Assembly (NCBI GenBank): GCA_964635975.1
Contig: CAZWPO010000045.1
Span: forward strand, 1 to 15,203
Direction of reading: 5' to 3'
DNA length: 15,203 nt
Origin: UBA5314 sp964635975
Lineage (GTDB): Bacteria > Bacillota > Syntrophomonadia > Syntrophomonadales > Syntrophomonadaceae
Position numbers and translations under genes: made by a program. The notes beneath the pieces were generated by a model. That model was not told the origin of the DNA. It saw nothing but the letters and a program-made list of their open reading frames with translations, and did no database searches. Positions 1 through 6,696 of the stretch are shown in pieces (the first letter of the stretch is position 1; every line of letters starts with the position of its first letter).

Positions 1-55
1 GAGCAACGGTTTCCTAAACCGTGGGCCAGGGGTTCGAGTCCCTTCGGGCGCACCA
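1..55 (+). tRNA. tRNA-Arg (anticodon CCT), 5' end cut off by the window
   Basis: The anticodon stem ACGGT/ACCGT (6-10 with 18-22) encloses a 7-base loop with anticodon CCT at 13-15, read as Arg (AGG). A T-arm with TTCGAGT loop, the acceptor strand CGGGCGC and an encoded CCA at 53-55 follow. The acceptor 5' strand and most of the D-arm lie outside the window. tadA starts 18 bases downstream. Confidence 0.93.
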
Positions 56-72
56 TATGGCGGTGAAGCTCC

Positions 73-570
73 ATGCGGGATGAAGAATACATGCGCATGG
101 CCTTGGAAATAGCCCGTGCAGCAGCAGCCCGGGGAGAGATCCCCGTTGGAGCCATAGTGGTCCATAACGGAGAGGTAATTGCCCAGGCTGGTAATGAGAA
201 AGAACTTCAGGACGATGCAACCGCCCATGCGGAGCTTCTAGTATTGCAGAGAGCTGCCCGGCACTTGGGCAACTGGCGAATGAATGAAGCAACTCTGTAT
301 TGCACCCTGGAACCCTGTCCGATGTGTGCCGGAGCTATGGTGAATGCTCGACTGGGGAGACTAGTTTTTGCAAGCAGGGACGTTAAGGCAGGCGCGGCAG
401 GTTCTATTTTAGATGTAGTGCGCTGCCCGGGACTTAATCATCAGGTTCAAGTTGAACAGGGTGTTCTGAGCGAAGAGTGTGCAGAATTGCTCTCTGCGTT
501 TTTTGCAGATTTGAGGAGAGATGGCCGAGTTGGTCGAAGGCGCTCGACTCGAAATCGAGTAGGTGGCTGA
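73..570 (+). CDS. tadA: tRNA-specific adenosine deaminase TadA
   Basis: This enzyme deaminates A34 to inosine in tRNA-Arg(ACG), which allows wobble decoding. The zinc-dependent cytidine/deoxycytidylate deaminase signature is complete: HAE at residues 52-54 (zinc ligand and catalytic Glu) and PCPMC at 81-85 (two Cys ligands). The N-terminus (MRDEEYMRMALEIA) and the PVGAIVV segment are typical of the family. The ATG at 73 gives a normal N-terminus; the upstream GGTGAAG is a weak ribosome site, and a second in-frame ATG lies at 91. The family fold should end near residue 148. The last 18 residues, rich in Arg and Gly, are encoded inside tRNA-Ser(CGA), so the gene has lost its own stop and ends at a TGA within the tRNA variable arm. 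The family assignment is secure; whether the long tail is made depends on the messenger escaping tRNA processing. Confidence 0.95.
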   Translation: MRDEEYMRMALEIARAAAARGEIPVGAIVVHNGEVIAQAGNEKELQDDATAHAELLVLQRAARHLGNWRMNEATLYCTLEPCPMCAGAMVNARLGRLVFASRDVKAGAAGSILDVVRCPGLNHQVQVEQGVLSEECAELLSAFFADLRRDGRVGRRRSTRNRVGG

Positions 571-608
571 TAACCGCCTCGTGAGTTCGAATCTCACTCT
601 CTCCGCCA
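515..608 (+). tRNA. tRNA-Ser (anticodon CGA)
   Basis: A complete class II tRNA. The acceptor GGAGAGA (515-521) pairs with TCTCTCC (598-604), followed by discriminator G605 and encoded CCA 606-608. The anticodon stem CTCGA/TCGAG encloses loop CTCGAAA with anticodon CGA at 550-552, and a long variable arm is present. Its first 56 bases overlap the 3' end of tadA on the same strand. Confidence 0.96.
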
Positions 609-663
609 GAAGAAAAGCCTTACAGGAAGAAATATATGATTCAGGAAAATTGAATATTTTTAT

Positions 664-758
664 GGAGAGATGGCTGAGTACGGCTGAAGGCGCTCGATTG
701 GAAATCGAGTAGGGTGTTAATAGCGCCCTCGCGGGTTCGAATCCCGCTCTCTCCGCCA
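664..758 (+). tRNA. tRNA-Ser (anticodon GGA)
   Basis: A complete class II tRNA. The acceptor GGAGAGA (664-670) pairs with TCTCTCC, discriminator G755 and CCA 756-758. The anticodon loop TTGGAAA has GGA at 700-702, with the same CTCGA/TCGAG stem as the preceding tRNA-Ser and a long variable arm. The two Ser tRNAs share acceptor and anticodon stems, so they look like a tandem duplication that diverged at the anticodon and arms. An intrinsic terminator follows 11 bases later. Confidence 0.96.
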
Positions 759-769
759 CTGAAGAAACT

Positions 770-815
770 ATGGGGGTTTCAGCGATTAGACTGAAACCCC
801 CATTTATCATTTTTT
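770..815 (+). terminator. Intrinsic terminator of the tadA/tRNA-Ser transcript
   Basis: A perfect 13-bp stem (770-782 with 791-803) with an 8-base loop is followed by a T-rich tract ending in TTTTT at 811-815. It closes the tRNA-Ser operon. Its left half resembles the terminator at 9565-9596 (see findings). Confidence 0.9.
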
Positions 816-863
816 ACAATGACAGGAGCAGGTTAATACATGTTGGTTGCAGGAGGCTTTCAG

Positions 864-1191
864 ATGAAAAGAAGCAGATTTACCGAGGAACAGATTATCG
901 GCATCCTCAAACCCCATAAAAATGGCATGAAGATCACTGATATTGTTCGGGAATACGGAATTGCTGAGCAGACATTCTATCGCTGGAAGTCCGAGTGTGG
1001 CGGTATGTAGGTAAGTGAAGCTAAGGGGCTCAAGCAACTTGAAGAAAACCGCCGTTTGAAACAACTCGTTGACGAATAAGCCTTGGATATCCAGGGGGCT
1101 GAAATATATCATAGAAAAAACGGTTACACATGCAGCTAGGGGGCAGGTCAGAAATAGATACAAATATCAGGGAATACGTGTTGCTTGCAAA
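864..1191 (+). pseudogene. Decayed IS3-family transposase orfA plus start of orfB
   Basis: Frame 1 from ATG 864 reads MKRSRFTEEQIIGILKPHKN, then an IVREYGIAEQTFYRWKSE segment, ending at TAG 1008-1010. This is the classic OrfA helix-turn-helix of the IS3 family (IS407/IS2-like group). The same frame goes on after the stop with SEAKGLKQLEENRRLKQLVDE, the leucine-zipper segment, up to a second stop at TAA 1077-1079. A different frame from 1123 (VTHAARGQV...GIRVACK) resembles the beginning of OrfB and stops at 1192. The integrase catalytic core (DDE) is absent and no terminal repeats are recognisable. Two in-frame stops, a frame change and the missing 3' part show a dead fragment. It sits between the tRNA-Ser terminator and the accessory cassettes, which fits past insertion activity at this site. 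Confidence 0.82.
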
Positions 1192-1223
1192 TAACATTTT
1201 TGGGGAGAAGCCTTTCACGCATA

Positions 1224-1252
1224 TTGACTGACGGTCAGTCTAGTGGTATATT
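1224..1252 (+). promoter_or_regulatory. Sigma-A-type promoter of the first tetR gene
   Basis: The -35 box TTGACT (1224-1229) and -10 box TATATT (1247-1252) are separated by 17 bases, close to consensus. The -35 box and spacer are covered by the 15-bp operator at 1226-1240, so repressor binding should block polymerase. Transcription would start near 1259, leaving a leader of about 36 bases with GGAGG at 1280-1284 ahead of the ATG at 1295. Confidence 0.75.
1226..1240 (+). promoter_or_regulatory. TetR-family operator, copy 1 (autoregulatory)
   Basis: GACTGACGGTCAGTC is a perfect palindrome around a central G. It matches the GAC/GTC-rich style of operators used by many TetR/AcrR repressors. It overlaps the -35 box of the adjacent tetR promoter and has a near-copy at 1979-1993. 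A partial match CGGTCAG also occurs at 1268-1274. Confidence 0.75.
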
Positions 1253-1294
1253 AGTATTATAGCCCGCCGGTCAGATATTGGAGGTAAAGGTGAA

Positions 1295-1906
1295 ATGAAA
1301 AAGAGAACTGTTAAAGATCCGGAGGTTCGGCAAGCGGAGATACTCAAGGCCGCCGGAGGATTATTTAAAAGTCAAGGGTATGTAAATACAACCATAGAGG
1401 CTATCATTCAACAGGTAGGGATAGCCAAAGGCACATTTTATTACTACTTTAAATCTAAGGAAGATATTCTGGATGCCTTTGTTAACGAATTGGTCGATCA
1501 GTTCTGCCAGGAGTACAAGAAAATAGCTGCTGACCCTGAAATGAGTGCGATGGATAAAATGAGGGCAATACTTAGAGGTAACAGATTGTCGGAACAAGAA
1601 AGTGAATTAACGCAGAGCCTGCATAGACCTGAAAACAGAGAACTCCACGAGCGGGTTAATACTGCCATTATATTACGAGTCGCACCCATACTTGCTCAAG
1701 TCATTGAACAAGGCAAAAAAGAGTCTGTATTTGATGTTGAACATCCTCTGCAGACTATTCAATTTCTGCTAGCCGGATCCCAATTCTTGCTGGAATCAGG
1801 CCTCTTTAGGTGGAGTGAAGAAGAACAGATGAAGCAGGTACTGTCTTTGCAGGCTATCATTGAGCGGTCTTTTGGCGCTGCCCCGGGATCCTTCTCATTT
1901 ATTTAA
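1295..1906 (+). CDS. TetR/AcrR-family transcriptional repressor (cassette 1)
   Basis: A 203-residue, one-domain-plus-ligand-pocket regulator of normal TetR size. The N-terminal DNA-binding domain is clear: RQAEILKAAGGLFKSQGYVN (12-31), then the helix-turn-helix at about 32-52 with the family-typical GIAKGTFYYYFKSKEDIL. The C-terminal half is helical and not assignable to a ligand class. The start is ATG 1295 with GGAGG at 1280-1284. The promoter carries a perfect 15-bp palindrome and a near-copy lies between this gene and the CPBP gene, so autorepression and repression of the downstream protease-exporter-hydrolase genes is the simplest reading. The effector is unknown; the MFS gene suggests a toxic or amphiphilic small molecule. 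Confidence 0.93.
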   Translation: MKKRTVKDPEVRQAEILKAAGGLFKSQGYVNTTIEAIIQQVGIAKGTFYYYFKSKEDILDAFVNELVDQFCQEYKKIAADPEMSAMDKMRAILRGNRLSEQESELTQSLHRPENRELHERVNTAIILRVAPILAQVIEQGKKESVFDVEHPLQTIQFLLAGSQFLLESGLFRWSEEEQMKQVLSLQAIIERSFGAAPGSFSFI

Positions 1907-1978
1907 ACCCTTAAAGCTCTATAGAGCAGGGGGGATAATCGCTTACCGATCTACAGAAATATTTTTTTAACCACTACA

Positions 1979-1993
1979 GACTGACGGTCGGTC
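1979..1993 (+). promoter_or_regulatory. TetR-family operator, copy 2, ahead of the CPBP-MFS-hydrolase genes
   Basis: GACTGACGGTCGGTC differs from the perfect copy at 1226-1240 by one base (A to G in the right half). It lies 123 bases upstream of the CPBP start, in the 210-base gap after tetR. I do not see a convincing -35/-10 pair here; TAAAAT at 2007-2012 could be a -10 box without a good -35. The gap otherwise holds a 12-bp palindrome GCTCTATAGAGC at 1916-1927 and a small hairpin near 2080-2095. Confidence 0.65.
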
Positions 1994-2116
1994 ATGAAGG
2001 GGGCGGTAAAATCCCTGGTTGAGTAATTGCCATTCGAAGTGCTGAAGTTCATCAGTTTAACTTTCATTTTAGGCTTAAGGTTTTCTGAAGAACCGGTATA
2101 AAAAAGGAGGAGGAAA

Positions 2117-2983
2117 ATGATTTCAGATTATAAGTACAATCCCAAGCGCTATTTTATTACGACGTTTCTGGCAACCTATGCCCTATGGTTTGCAGGCGCA
2201 TGGGCAAGTTTTCAGTGTAGTAAAAGCGGGCTGTATATGCTTTTTATGCTCCCTGGGATAATGGCGCCTTTTATTACCTCGGCTGTAATGATTGCGAAAT
2301 CAAAGAACATCGATTTGAAAAGGGATTTTATCAACCGGCTTATCAATCCCGGGTTGATACGGTTGAAGATGCTGCCGGCATTTCTTTTAATAATGCCCTT
2401 ATCTGTACTGGTCTCCATCGCCCTCTCGCTGCTCTTGGGCGGTTCAGCTTCCCAGTTCCAATTTGCTGAAGGGTTTTCTTTTTCATCAGGTTTTGTCCCG
2501 GTATTGCTGCTGTTTGTACTTACCGCTTGTTTTGAAGAGTTGGGCTGGAGACAATATGGATTCGATAGTCTGCAAAGCCGCTACAATGTGTTTACAGCGT
2601 CAATTATATTCAGCATCCTCTGGTCGCTTTGGCACTTTCCCCTTATTTTTGTCAACAACTCCTATCAGTATCAAGCTTTTCACCAGAACATCTGGTTTGG
2701 CGTTAACTTTTTTGCGAGCATCATCCCCATGGGAGTGATTGTCAGCTGGATTTGTATAAAAAACCGGAAAAGTGTTATGGCGGCGATTCTCTTCCACTTT
2801 ATTATCAATATGTCACAAGAGACCTGGGCAGTGTCTCAAACAACAAAGTGTATTGAGACACTGGTTTTGGCTGTCTTTGCTACCGTAATCGTGATATTGG
2901 ACCGGGATATGTTTTTTAACCAGAAGCAGTCTGAGTTGAAGAATGAGCCAGACTCATTTAGACCTGCTTATATAAATCTTTAG
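2117..2983 (+). CDS. CPBP-family intramembrane metalloprotease (cassette 1)
   Basis: A 288-residue multi-pass membrane protein of the CPBP (CAAX protease and bacteriocin-processing, Abi) family, related to eukaryotic Rce1. All three core motifs are visible: EELGWR at 140-145 (EExxxR), WSLWH at 169-173 ([F/W]xxxH) and HFIIN at 227-231 (HxxxN). Hydrophobic segments lie near residues 15-32, 40-60, 86-108, 126-140, 160-180, 192-214 and 246-262. In bacteria this family includes bacteriocin self-immunity proteins and proteases acting on membrane peptides; the substrate here is unknown. The start has the strong site AAAGGAGGAGG directly upstream. The MFS gene follows after 18 bases, so they are almost certainly cotranscribed. 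Family call sure, biological role open. Confidence 0.92.
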   Translation: MISDYKYNPKRYFITTFLATYALWFAGAWASFQCSKSGLYMLFMLPGIMAPFITSAVMIAKSKNIDLKRDFINRLINPGLIRLKMLPAFLLIMPLSVLVSIALSLLLGGSASQFQFAEGFSFSSGFVPVLLLFVLTACFEELGWRQYGFDSLQSRYNVFTASIIFSILWSLWHFPLIFVNNSYQYQAFHQNIWFGVNFFASIIPMGVIVSWICIKNRKSVMAAILFHFIINMSQETWAVSQTTKCIETLVLAVFATVIVILDRDMFFNQKQSELKNEPDSFRPAYINL

Positions 2984-3001
2984 GAAAGAAGGTAAAGAAA
3001 G

Positions 3002-4291
3002 ATGACCGTTCAGGAAAAATCTTTCAAGCAATTTCTCATTATCTGGTTGGGGCAGTTGATGTCGGCCATTGGAAGTGGGCTTACAGCCTTCGCACTGGGC
3101 GTTTATGTATTTCAGAAGACCGGGTCGGCCATGAGTTTTGCTTTAGTCATCCTTTTCGGCTTTTTGCCATCATTTGTTCTGCTTCCTTTTGGGGGGGTGC
3201 TGGCAGACCGATTTGATCGAAAGAAGATGATGATAATTGGAGATACCGGTGCTATATCAGGTTTATTATTTATGCTGTTCTTTATGTTCTCTAATAATAA
3301 TGAATTATGGCATATATATATCGGAGTGGCATTGAGTTCAATATTCGCGGCCGTGCAAAATCCCGCATATAAGGCGGCCGTCTCCGACCTGGTTTCAGAA
3401 GAGTTGTATTCCCGGGCCAGCGGGCTAATACAATTGGCAGGATCGGCGCAATATCTTATATCTCCGATTGTTGCAGGGCTCCTGATAAGTGTTTTTGACA
3501 TTAAACTGGTCTTGATATTTGATATCATAAGCTTCCTTATTGCCGTTGCAGCAGTGTTTATGGTTAAAAAGCAGAAGGCTGCTCTCAAAAAGCAGGAAAA
3601 ACCGGAATTTTTCCATGATATGGCCGATTCCCTTCGCTACTTGCGCTCCAGGCAGGGGGTTTTATGGCTGCTTTTGTTGACAACCATGGTTTGCTTTTAT
3701 GTAGGATTATTGCAATCTTTGTTCGGGCCGATGATGCTGACATTGACCGATTCCAGGACTCTGGGCATGGCCCTTTCCATATCAGCATCAGGGCTGCTGG
3801 CAAGCAGTCTGTTTATTAGCATATTTGGAATAGGAAAAAACAAGGTATTGATACTTTCCTTGTCACTTGCGCTGGCCGGGCTGTTTTATGCTCTTATGGG
3901 CCTGTTCACTACAATTGTTTTAATCGTAGTTTTTTGTTTTCTATTTTTCAGTACACTACCGTTTGTTAATACCAGCTTGGAGGTACTCATTCGTAGTAAT
4001 GTGGACAATGCTAAACAGGGCAGGATATGGTCCATGGTTTACGCCATCTCCCAAATAGGATATATATTAGCCTTTGGATCGGCTGGTTTTTTAGCCGATC
4101 ACTTGTTTAACCCGCTGTTTTGTTCCGGCGGGGCGCTCTGCCAAACCGCAGGTCAAATTATAGGCACAGGGCAGGGAAGGGGCATCGGTTTTCTATTTAT
4201 AATTTCTGGATTAATAGTATGTATCCTGGCCTTCATTATCGGACGGATTAAGAAGATAGGAGCATTACAGTTAAATGTAGTCGAGCAATAG
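3002..4291 (+). CDS. MFS efflux transporter (drug:H+ antiporter, DHA3/macrolide-efflux type)
   Basis: A 429-residue major facilitator with about 12 hydrophobic segments and a charged central loop near residues 180-215 (KKQKAALKKQEKPEF). MFS motif A is clear at residues 65-75 (GVLADRFDRKK) between the second and third membrane segments. The N-terminal stretch (FLIIWLGQLMSAIGSGLTAF) and overall layout resemble MefA-like exporters, which expel macrolides or peptides using the proton gradient. The ribosome site GAAGGTAAAG lies just upstream of ATG 3002. It sits between a CPBP protease and an alpha/beta hydrolase under a TetR repressor, as expected of an inducible export or resistance cassette. 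The substrate cannot be read from sequence; amphiphilic antibiotics or self-made peptides are both possible. Confidence 0.92.
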   Translation: MTVQEKSFKQFLIIWLGQLMSAIGSGLTAFALGVYVFQKTGSAMSFALVILFGFLPSFVLLPFGGVLADRFDRKKMMIIGDTGAISGLLFMLFFMFSNNNELWHIYIGVALSSIFAAVQNPAYKAAVSDLVSEELYSRASGLIQLAGSAQYLISPIVAGLLISVFDIKLVLIFDIISFLIAVAAVFMVKKQKAALKKQEKPEFFHDMADSLRYLRSRQGVLWLLLLTTMVCFYVGLLQSLFGPMMLTLTDSRTLGMALSISASGLLASSLFISIFGIGKNKVLILSLSLALAGLFYALMGLFTTIVLIVVFCFLFFSTLPFVNTSLEVLIRSNVDNAKQGRIWSMVYAISQIGYILAFGSAGFLADHLFNPLFCSGGALCQTAGQIIGTGQGRGIGFLFIISGLIVCILAFIIGRIKKIGALQLNVVEQ

Positions 4292-4340
4292 GATATATGA
4301 GCAGTATATAACTTATAATTATATCGGGGAGTAAAAATTT

Positions 4341-4367
4341 ATGAAAGCCACAATTATTAGCGAATAG
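4341..4367 (+). other. Eight-codon mini-ORF with its own ribosome site
   Basis: ATG 4341 is preceded by CGGGGAG at 4325-4331 and encodes MKATIISE before TAG. It lies in the 110-base gap between the MFS and hydrolase genes. It may be the relic of a deleted gene start, a translational leader, or chance; only the ribosome site speaks for it. Confidence 0.2.
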
Positions 4368-4401
4368 GACTGTCAAACTTATTTTGATTGGGGGCAGGGG
4401 A

Positions 4402-5601
4402 ATGGTTTTAATTAGACTTCTGATATTTATTTATATTATCTTAACGATTTTGCCGGTCTTGGATCTTCCGCTGGCTACTTCGGTGCCTATTTATATATGG
4501 CTGCCATTGGTAGGATTAGACGGATTTTTGGTAATCCTCTGGTGGCGCCGAAAAAAAGATAGACGTAAAAATGCTGCAATATTGATAGGTTTTATTATGG
4601 TGGCAATCCTGGCTGTGGCCGCGTCACAATTCTGTGCCGCCACTTCACCTATTGCTGGAGATAATAGCATAGCGGTGTTGGAAAAGGTTCAATTGGGAGG
4701 AACAGAGCAATGGATTACCATTCGAGGTAAAGATGTAAATAAACCGGTTCTTCTATATCTAGGTATCGGTGGTCCCGGTGCTGGTGGATTCCCTGCTAAC
4801 GCGTTCAACCTCAAGCCTTTGGAGGATTATTTTGTAGTTGTGAATTGGGATCAACCCGGTACCGGTAAATCATACGACGCTACACCCATCAGTACCCTAA
4901 CCGTCTCCAAATACGTTTCAGATGCGCATGAACTTACCCAGTTAATGGAGGAACGGTTTCATCAGGATAAAATTTATGTGCTGGGGCTTTCCTGGGGCAC
5001 AATTTTAGGTATCAAGCTAATTCAACAGTACCCGAGCGATTACTATGCTTATATTGGGACCGGGCAAATGGTTAACACGACGGAAAATGACCAACTGGGT
5101 TATCGCCTGGCGCTTAAGATAGTAGAGGAAAAGGGCGAAAAGAAACTGCGCAACGAGTTAATTGAATATGGAGAACCACCCTACACTGGAGAAAGGATGG
5201 CCCTCAAGTATGCAGCCTATAATAATGTGCTTTTTGATTATATGGGCTCAGCAAATTTACAGACGGTCTTATTGCTAGTCCCGCAGTTGGTCCGTGAATA
5301 TGGCCTGGTTGATAAGATAAACTTCGATCGAGGACTAATCGAATCGTTTACCGTGGTTTATCCTCAATTGAAAGACCTAGATTTTACTATCCAAGCTACC
5401 CATATAGATGTGCCTATGTACTTTTTAGTGGGCAAGAGAGATGTGAACGCAATGGCTGTTTTGGTGGAAAATTATTATGATATACTGCAGGCTCCTTATA
5501 AAGAATTGATCTGGTTGGAATCTGGTCATGGAGCTAATGCGACGGATATCTTGGACGCTATGACAAACCACGTCATAGTAAAAAGCCCGCCCGATAAATA
5601 A
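4402..5601 (+). CDS. Membrane-anchored alpha/beta hydrolase (proline iminopeptidase-like)
   Basis: Residues 1-80 hold three hydrophobic segments (about 2-22, 28-47 and 58-78), followed by an alpha/beta hydrolase domain that should face outside. The catalytic set is complete: oxyanion-loop GGPGAGG (123-129), nucleophile elbow GLSWG with Ser197, Asp347 in GKRDVNA and His376 in ESGHGA. The GGPG loop and WDQPGTGKS (149-157) are typical of the S33 prolyl aminopeptidase branch and of esterases close to it. I choose ATG 4402 because GGGGG at 4390-4394 is correctly spaced; an in-frame TTG at 4384 would place that site inside the gene. It is the last gene of cassette 1. It may cleave a peptide, ester or lactone that induces the operon. 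Family sure, substrate unknown. Confidence 0.88.
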   Translation: MVLIRLLIFIYIILTILPVLDLPLATSVPIYIWLPLVGLDGFLVILWWRRKKDRRKNAAILIGFIMVAILAVAASQFCAATSPIAGDNSIAVLEKVQLGGTEQWITIRGKDVNKPVLLYLGIGGPGAGGFPANAFNLKPLEDYFVVVNWDQPGTGKSYDATPISTLTVSKYVSDAHELTQLMEERFHQDKIYVLGLSWGTILGIKLIQQYPSDYYAYIGTGQMVNTTENDQLGYRLALKIVEEKGEKKLRNELIEYGEPPYTGERMALKYAAYNNVLFDYMGSANLQTVLLLVPQLVREYGLVDKINFDRGLIESFTVVYPQLKDLDFTIQATHIDVPMYFLVGKRDVNAMAVLVENYYDILQAPYKELIWLESGHGANATDILDAMTNHVIVKSPPDK

Positions 5602-6030
5602 TCCTTTAAATTTTACAACCATCTTATCAAGGGAACGTAAATTCATTAAAAACGTAGCCCTCCGTTCTCCTTATTGTATTTGTAAAAGTGACAAGGCCAG
5701 CAGTAGCTCGGCTTATAGCCTGATAATTTGAGGTTTACAGCTTATTCATACAAGCGAAGTGTTTTAAGGTGATTCTCAGGCTATACCCATTATTCTATTT
5801 TGCCTGAACAAATATTACCAGATAATTTTCTCAGCCATCCTTTTGCATATCTTTTCACGAATTACCCCGCTGCTTCGCTTTTCATTAAAAACAACTAGCG
5901 TATATTTTTAAAAGCTCAATTTCTTTACGGAGTTTTGCTTGAGTGATTCTTTTTGCGCAGCCATGATTAGGCAAAATATAGACTTTTACAGCTGAGGGGA
6001 AAAACGAAATACTATTGCAAAACCATAGCG
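5602..6030 (+). other. Gene-free stretch between the two cassettes
   Basis: About 430 AT-rich bases with no supportable gene on either strand and no clear intrinsic terminator for cassette 1. It holds a 10-bp inverted repeat (5714-5723 with 5776-5785) and a 12-bp direct repeat TTCATTAAAAAC (5642-5653 and 5881-5892). It may be the relic of a deleted gene or small mobile element. Confidence 0.5.
5714..5785. repeat. 10-bp perfect inverted repeat with 52-base spacer
   Basis: TATAGCCTGA at 5714-5723 is exactly mirrored by TCAGGCTATA at 5776-5785. The interior contains a smaller GCTT/AAGC hairpin (about 5740-5755). It could be a structured RNA or the trace of a small inserted element; there is no T-tract, so it is not a standard terminator. 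Confidence 0.45.
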
Positions 6031-6041
6031 CTTTGTATAAT
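6015..6041 (+). promoter_or_regulatory. Candidate promoter of the second tetR gene
   Basis: TTGCAA (6015-6020) and a consensus TATAAT (6036-6041) are 15 bases apart, shorter than ideal. The -10 box lies inside the left arm of the large palindrome at 6031-6084, so a bound repressor would cover it. Confidence 0.45.
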
Positions 6042-6084
6042 ATATATTATATAACGCATGTTATATAATATATATTATACAAAG
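6031..6084. promoter_or_regulatory. 54-bp perfect inverted repeat: probable double operator of the second TetR
   Basis: Two 25-bp arms (6031-6055 and 6060-6084) are perfect reverse complements around a GCAT centre. Each arm holds the same 16-bp self-palindrome TATAATATATATTATA (6036-6051 and 6064-6079), centre to centre 28 bp apart. The right arm ends at the ribosome site GGGAG, 11 bases ahead of the tetR start. The layout fits two TetR dimers side by side. In RNA the arms would also form a long hairpin just before the start codon. Confidence 0.75.
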
Positions 6085-6095
6085 GGAGTGTTGCC

Positions 6096-6692
6096 ATGGG
6101 GCCCAAGGCGAAATTTACCAGGGAGCAAATAATTGATGAGGCCTTTGAAATAGCTAAAACAGAAGGAATTGACGGTATAACCATGAGGAAAATTGCTGAC
6201 CAATTGGGCAGTTCTGTAGCCCCCATCTATGTAAATTTTAAAAATGTTGATGAACTGAATGAAGCTTTATTAGAGAAAATAATAAATGTTAGTCAACAGC
6301 TTTTATACGAAGAAAGTTCAGGAAACCCATTTCATGATATGGGAAAAGCGAGTCTTAGATTTGCCAGCGAGTACAGCGTTCTTTTTAGAGATTTAGTGAT
6401 GAAAAACAATAACTACATGAAATGCTATGATGAAAAAATGATACCTGCTTTAATTGAGGAGATGAAGAAAGATCCTAAGATGAATGACTTCACCGAGAAT
6501 GAGTTAAAAAACATACTTTTTAAAATGAGGGTTTTTCAACTGGGCCTTTCGGTAATGGCTGCAAACGGTCTGCTGCCACATGATTATAAACAACAAGATT
6601 TAATGAATATATTATCGAGTGCATCCAATGATGTAATTCAATCAGCCAGATTAAATAAAGGGCAATTAAGACAAAAAGATAAAAGGGGGTGA
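6096..6692 (+). CDS. TetR/AcrR-family transcriptional repressor (cassette 2)
   Basis: A 198-residue TetR-type regulator. The N-terminal domain reads FTREQIIDEAFEIAKTEGID, then the helix-turn-helix at about 28-48 (ITMRKIADQLGSSVAPIYVNF). The remaining 140 residues are helical and rich in Met and Lys, with no recognisable ligand class. The ATG at 6096 is supported by GGGAG at 6084-6088. The 54-bp inverted repeat directly upstream is very likely its own operator. The serine hydrolase gene starts only 4 bases after the stop, and its ribosome site lies inside the end of this gene, so the two are cotranscribed and repression would cover the whole cassette. It is not closely similar to the first TetR of the window, and the operators are unrelated in sequence. 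Confidence 0.93.
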   Translation: MGPKAKFTREQIIDEAFEIAKTEGIDGITMRKIADQLGSSVAPIYVNFKNVDELNEALLEKIINVSQQLLYEESSGNPFHDMGKASLRFASEYSVLFRDLVMKNNNYMKCYDEKMIPALIEEMKKDPKMNDFTENELKNILFKMRVFQLGLSVMAANGLLPHDYKQQDLMNILSSASNDVIQSARLNKGQLRQKDKRG

Positions 6693-6696
6693 CAAA

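Noticed and set aside
1916..1927. GCTCTATAGAGC palindrome after the first tetR as a terminator
   Set aside because: It has no loop-forming spacer and no T-tract directly behind it; at most a short chance palindrome.
2463..2738. Overlapping 91-codon frame inside the CPBP gene
   Set aside because: It is a shadow of a well-supported gene with no ribosome site or recognisable domain. The same holds for the antisense frames over tadA, MFS, metF, focA and fdhA.
4384..5601. Alpha/beta hydrolase starting at TTG 4384
   Set aside because: ATG 4402 is better placed after GGGGG (4390-4394), and the first helix begins directly after it.
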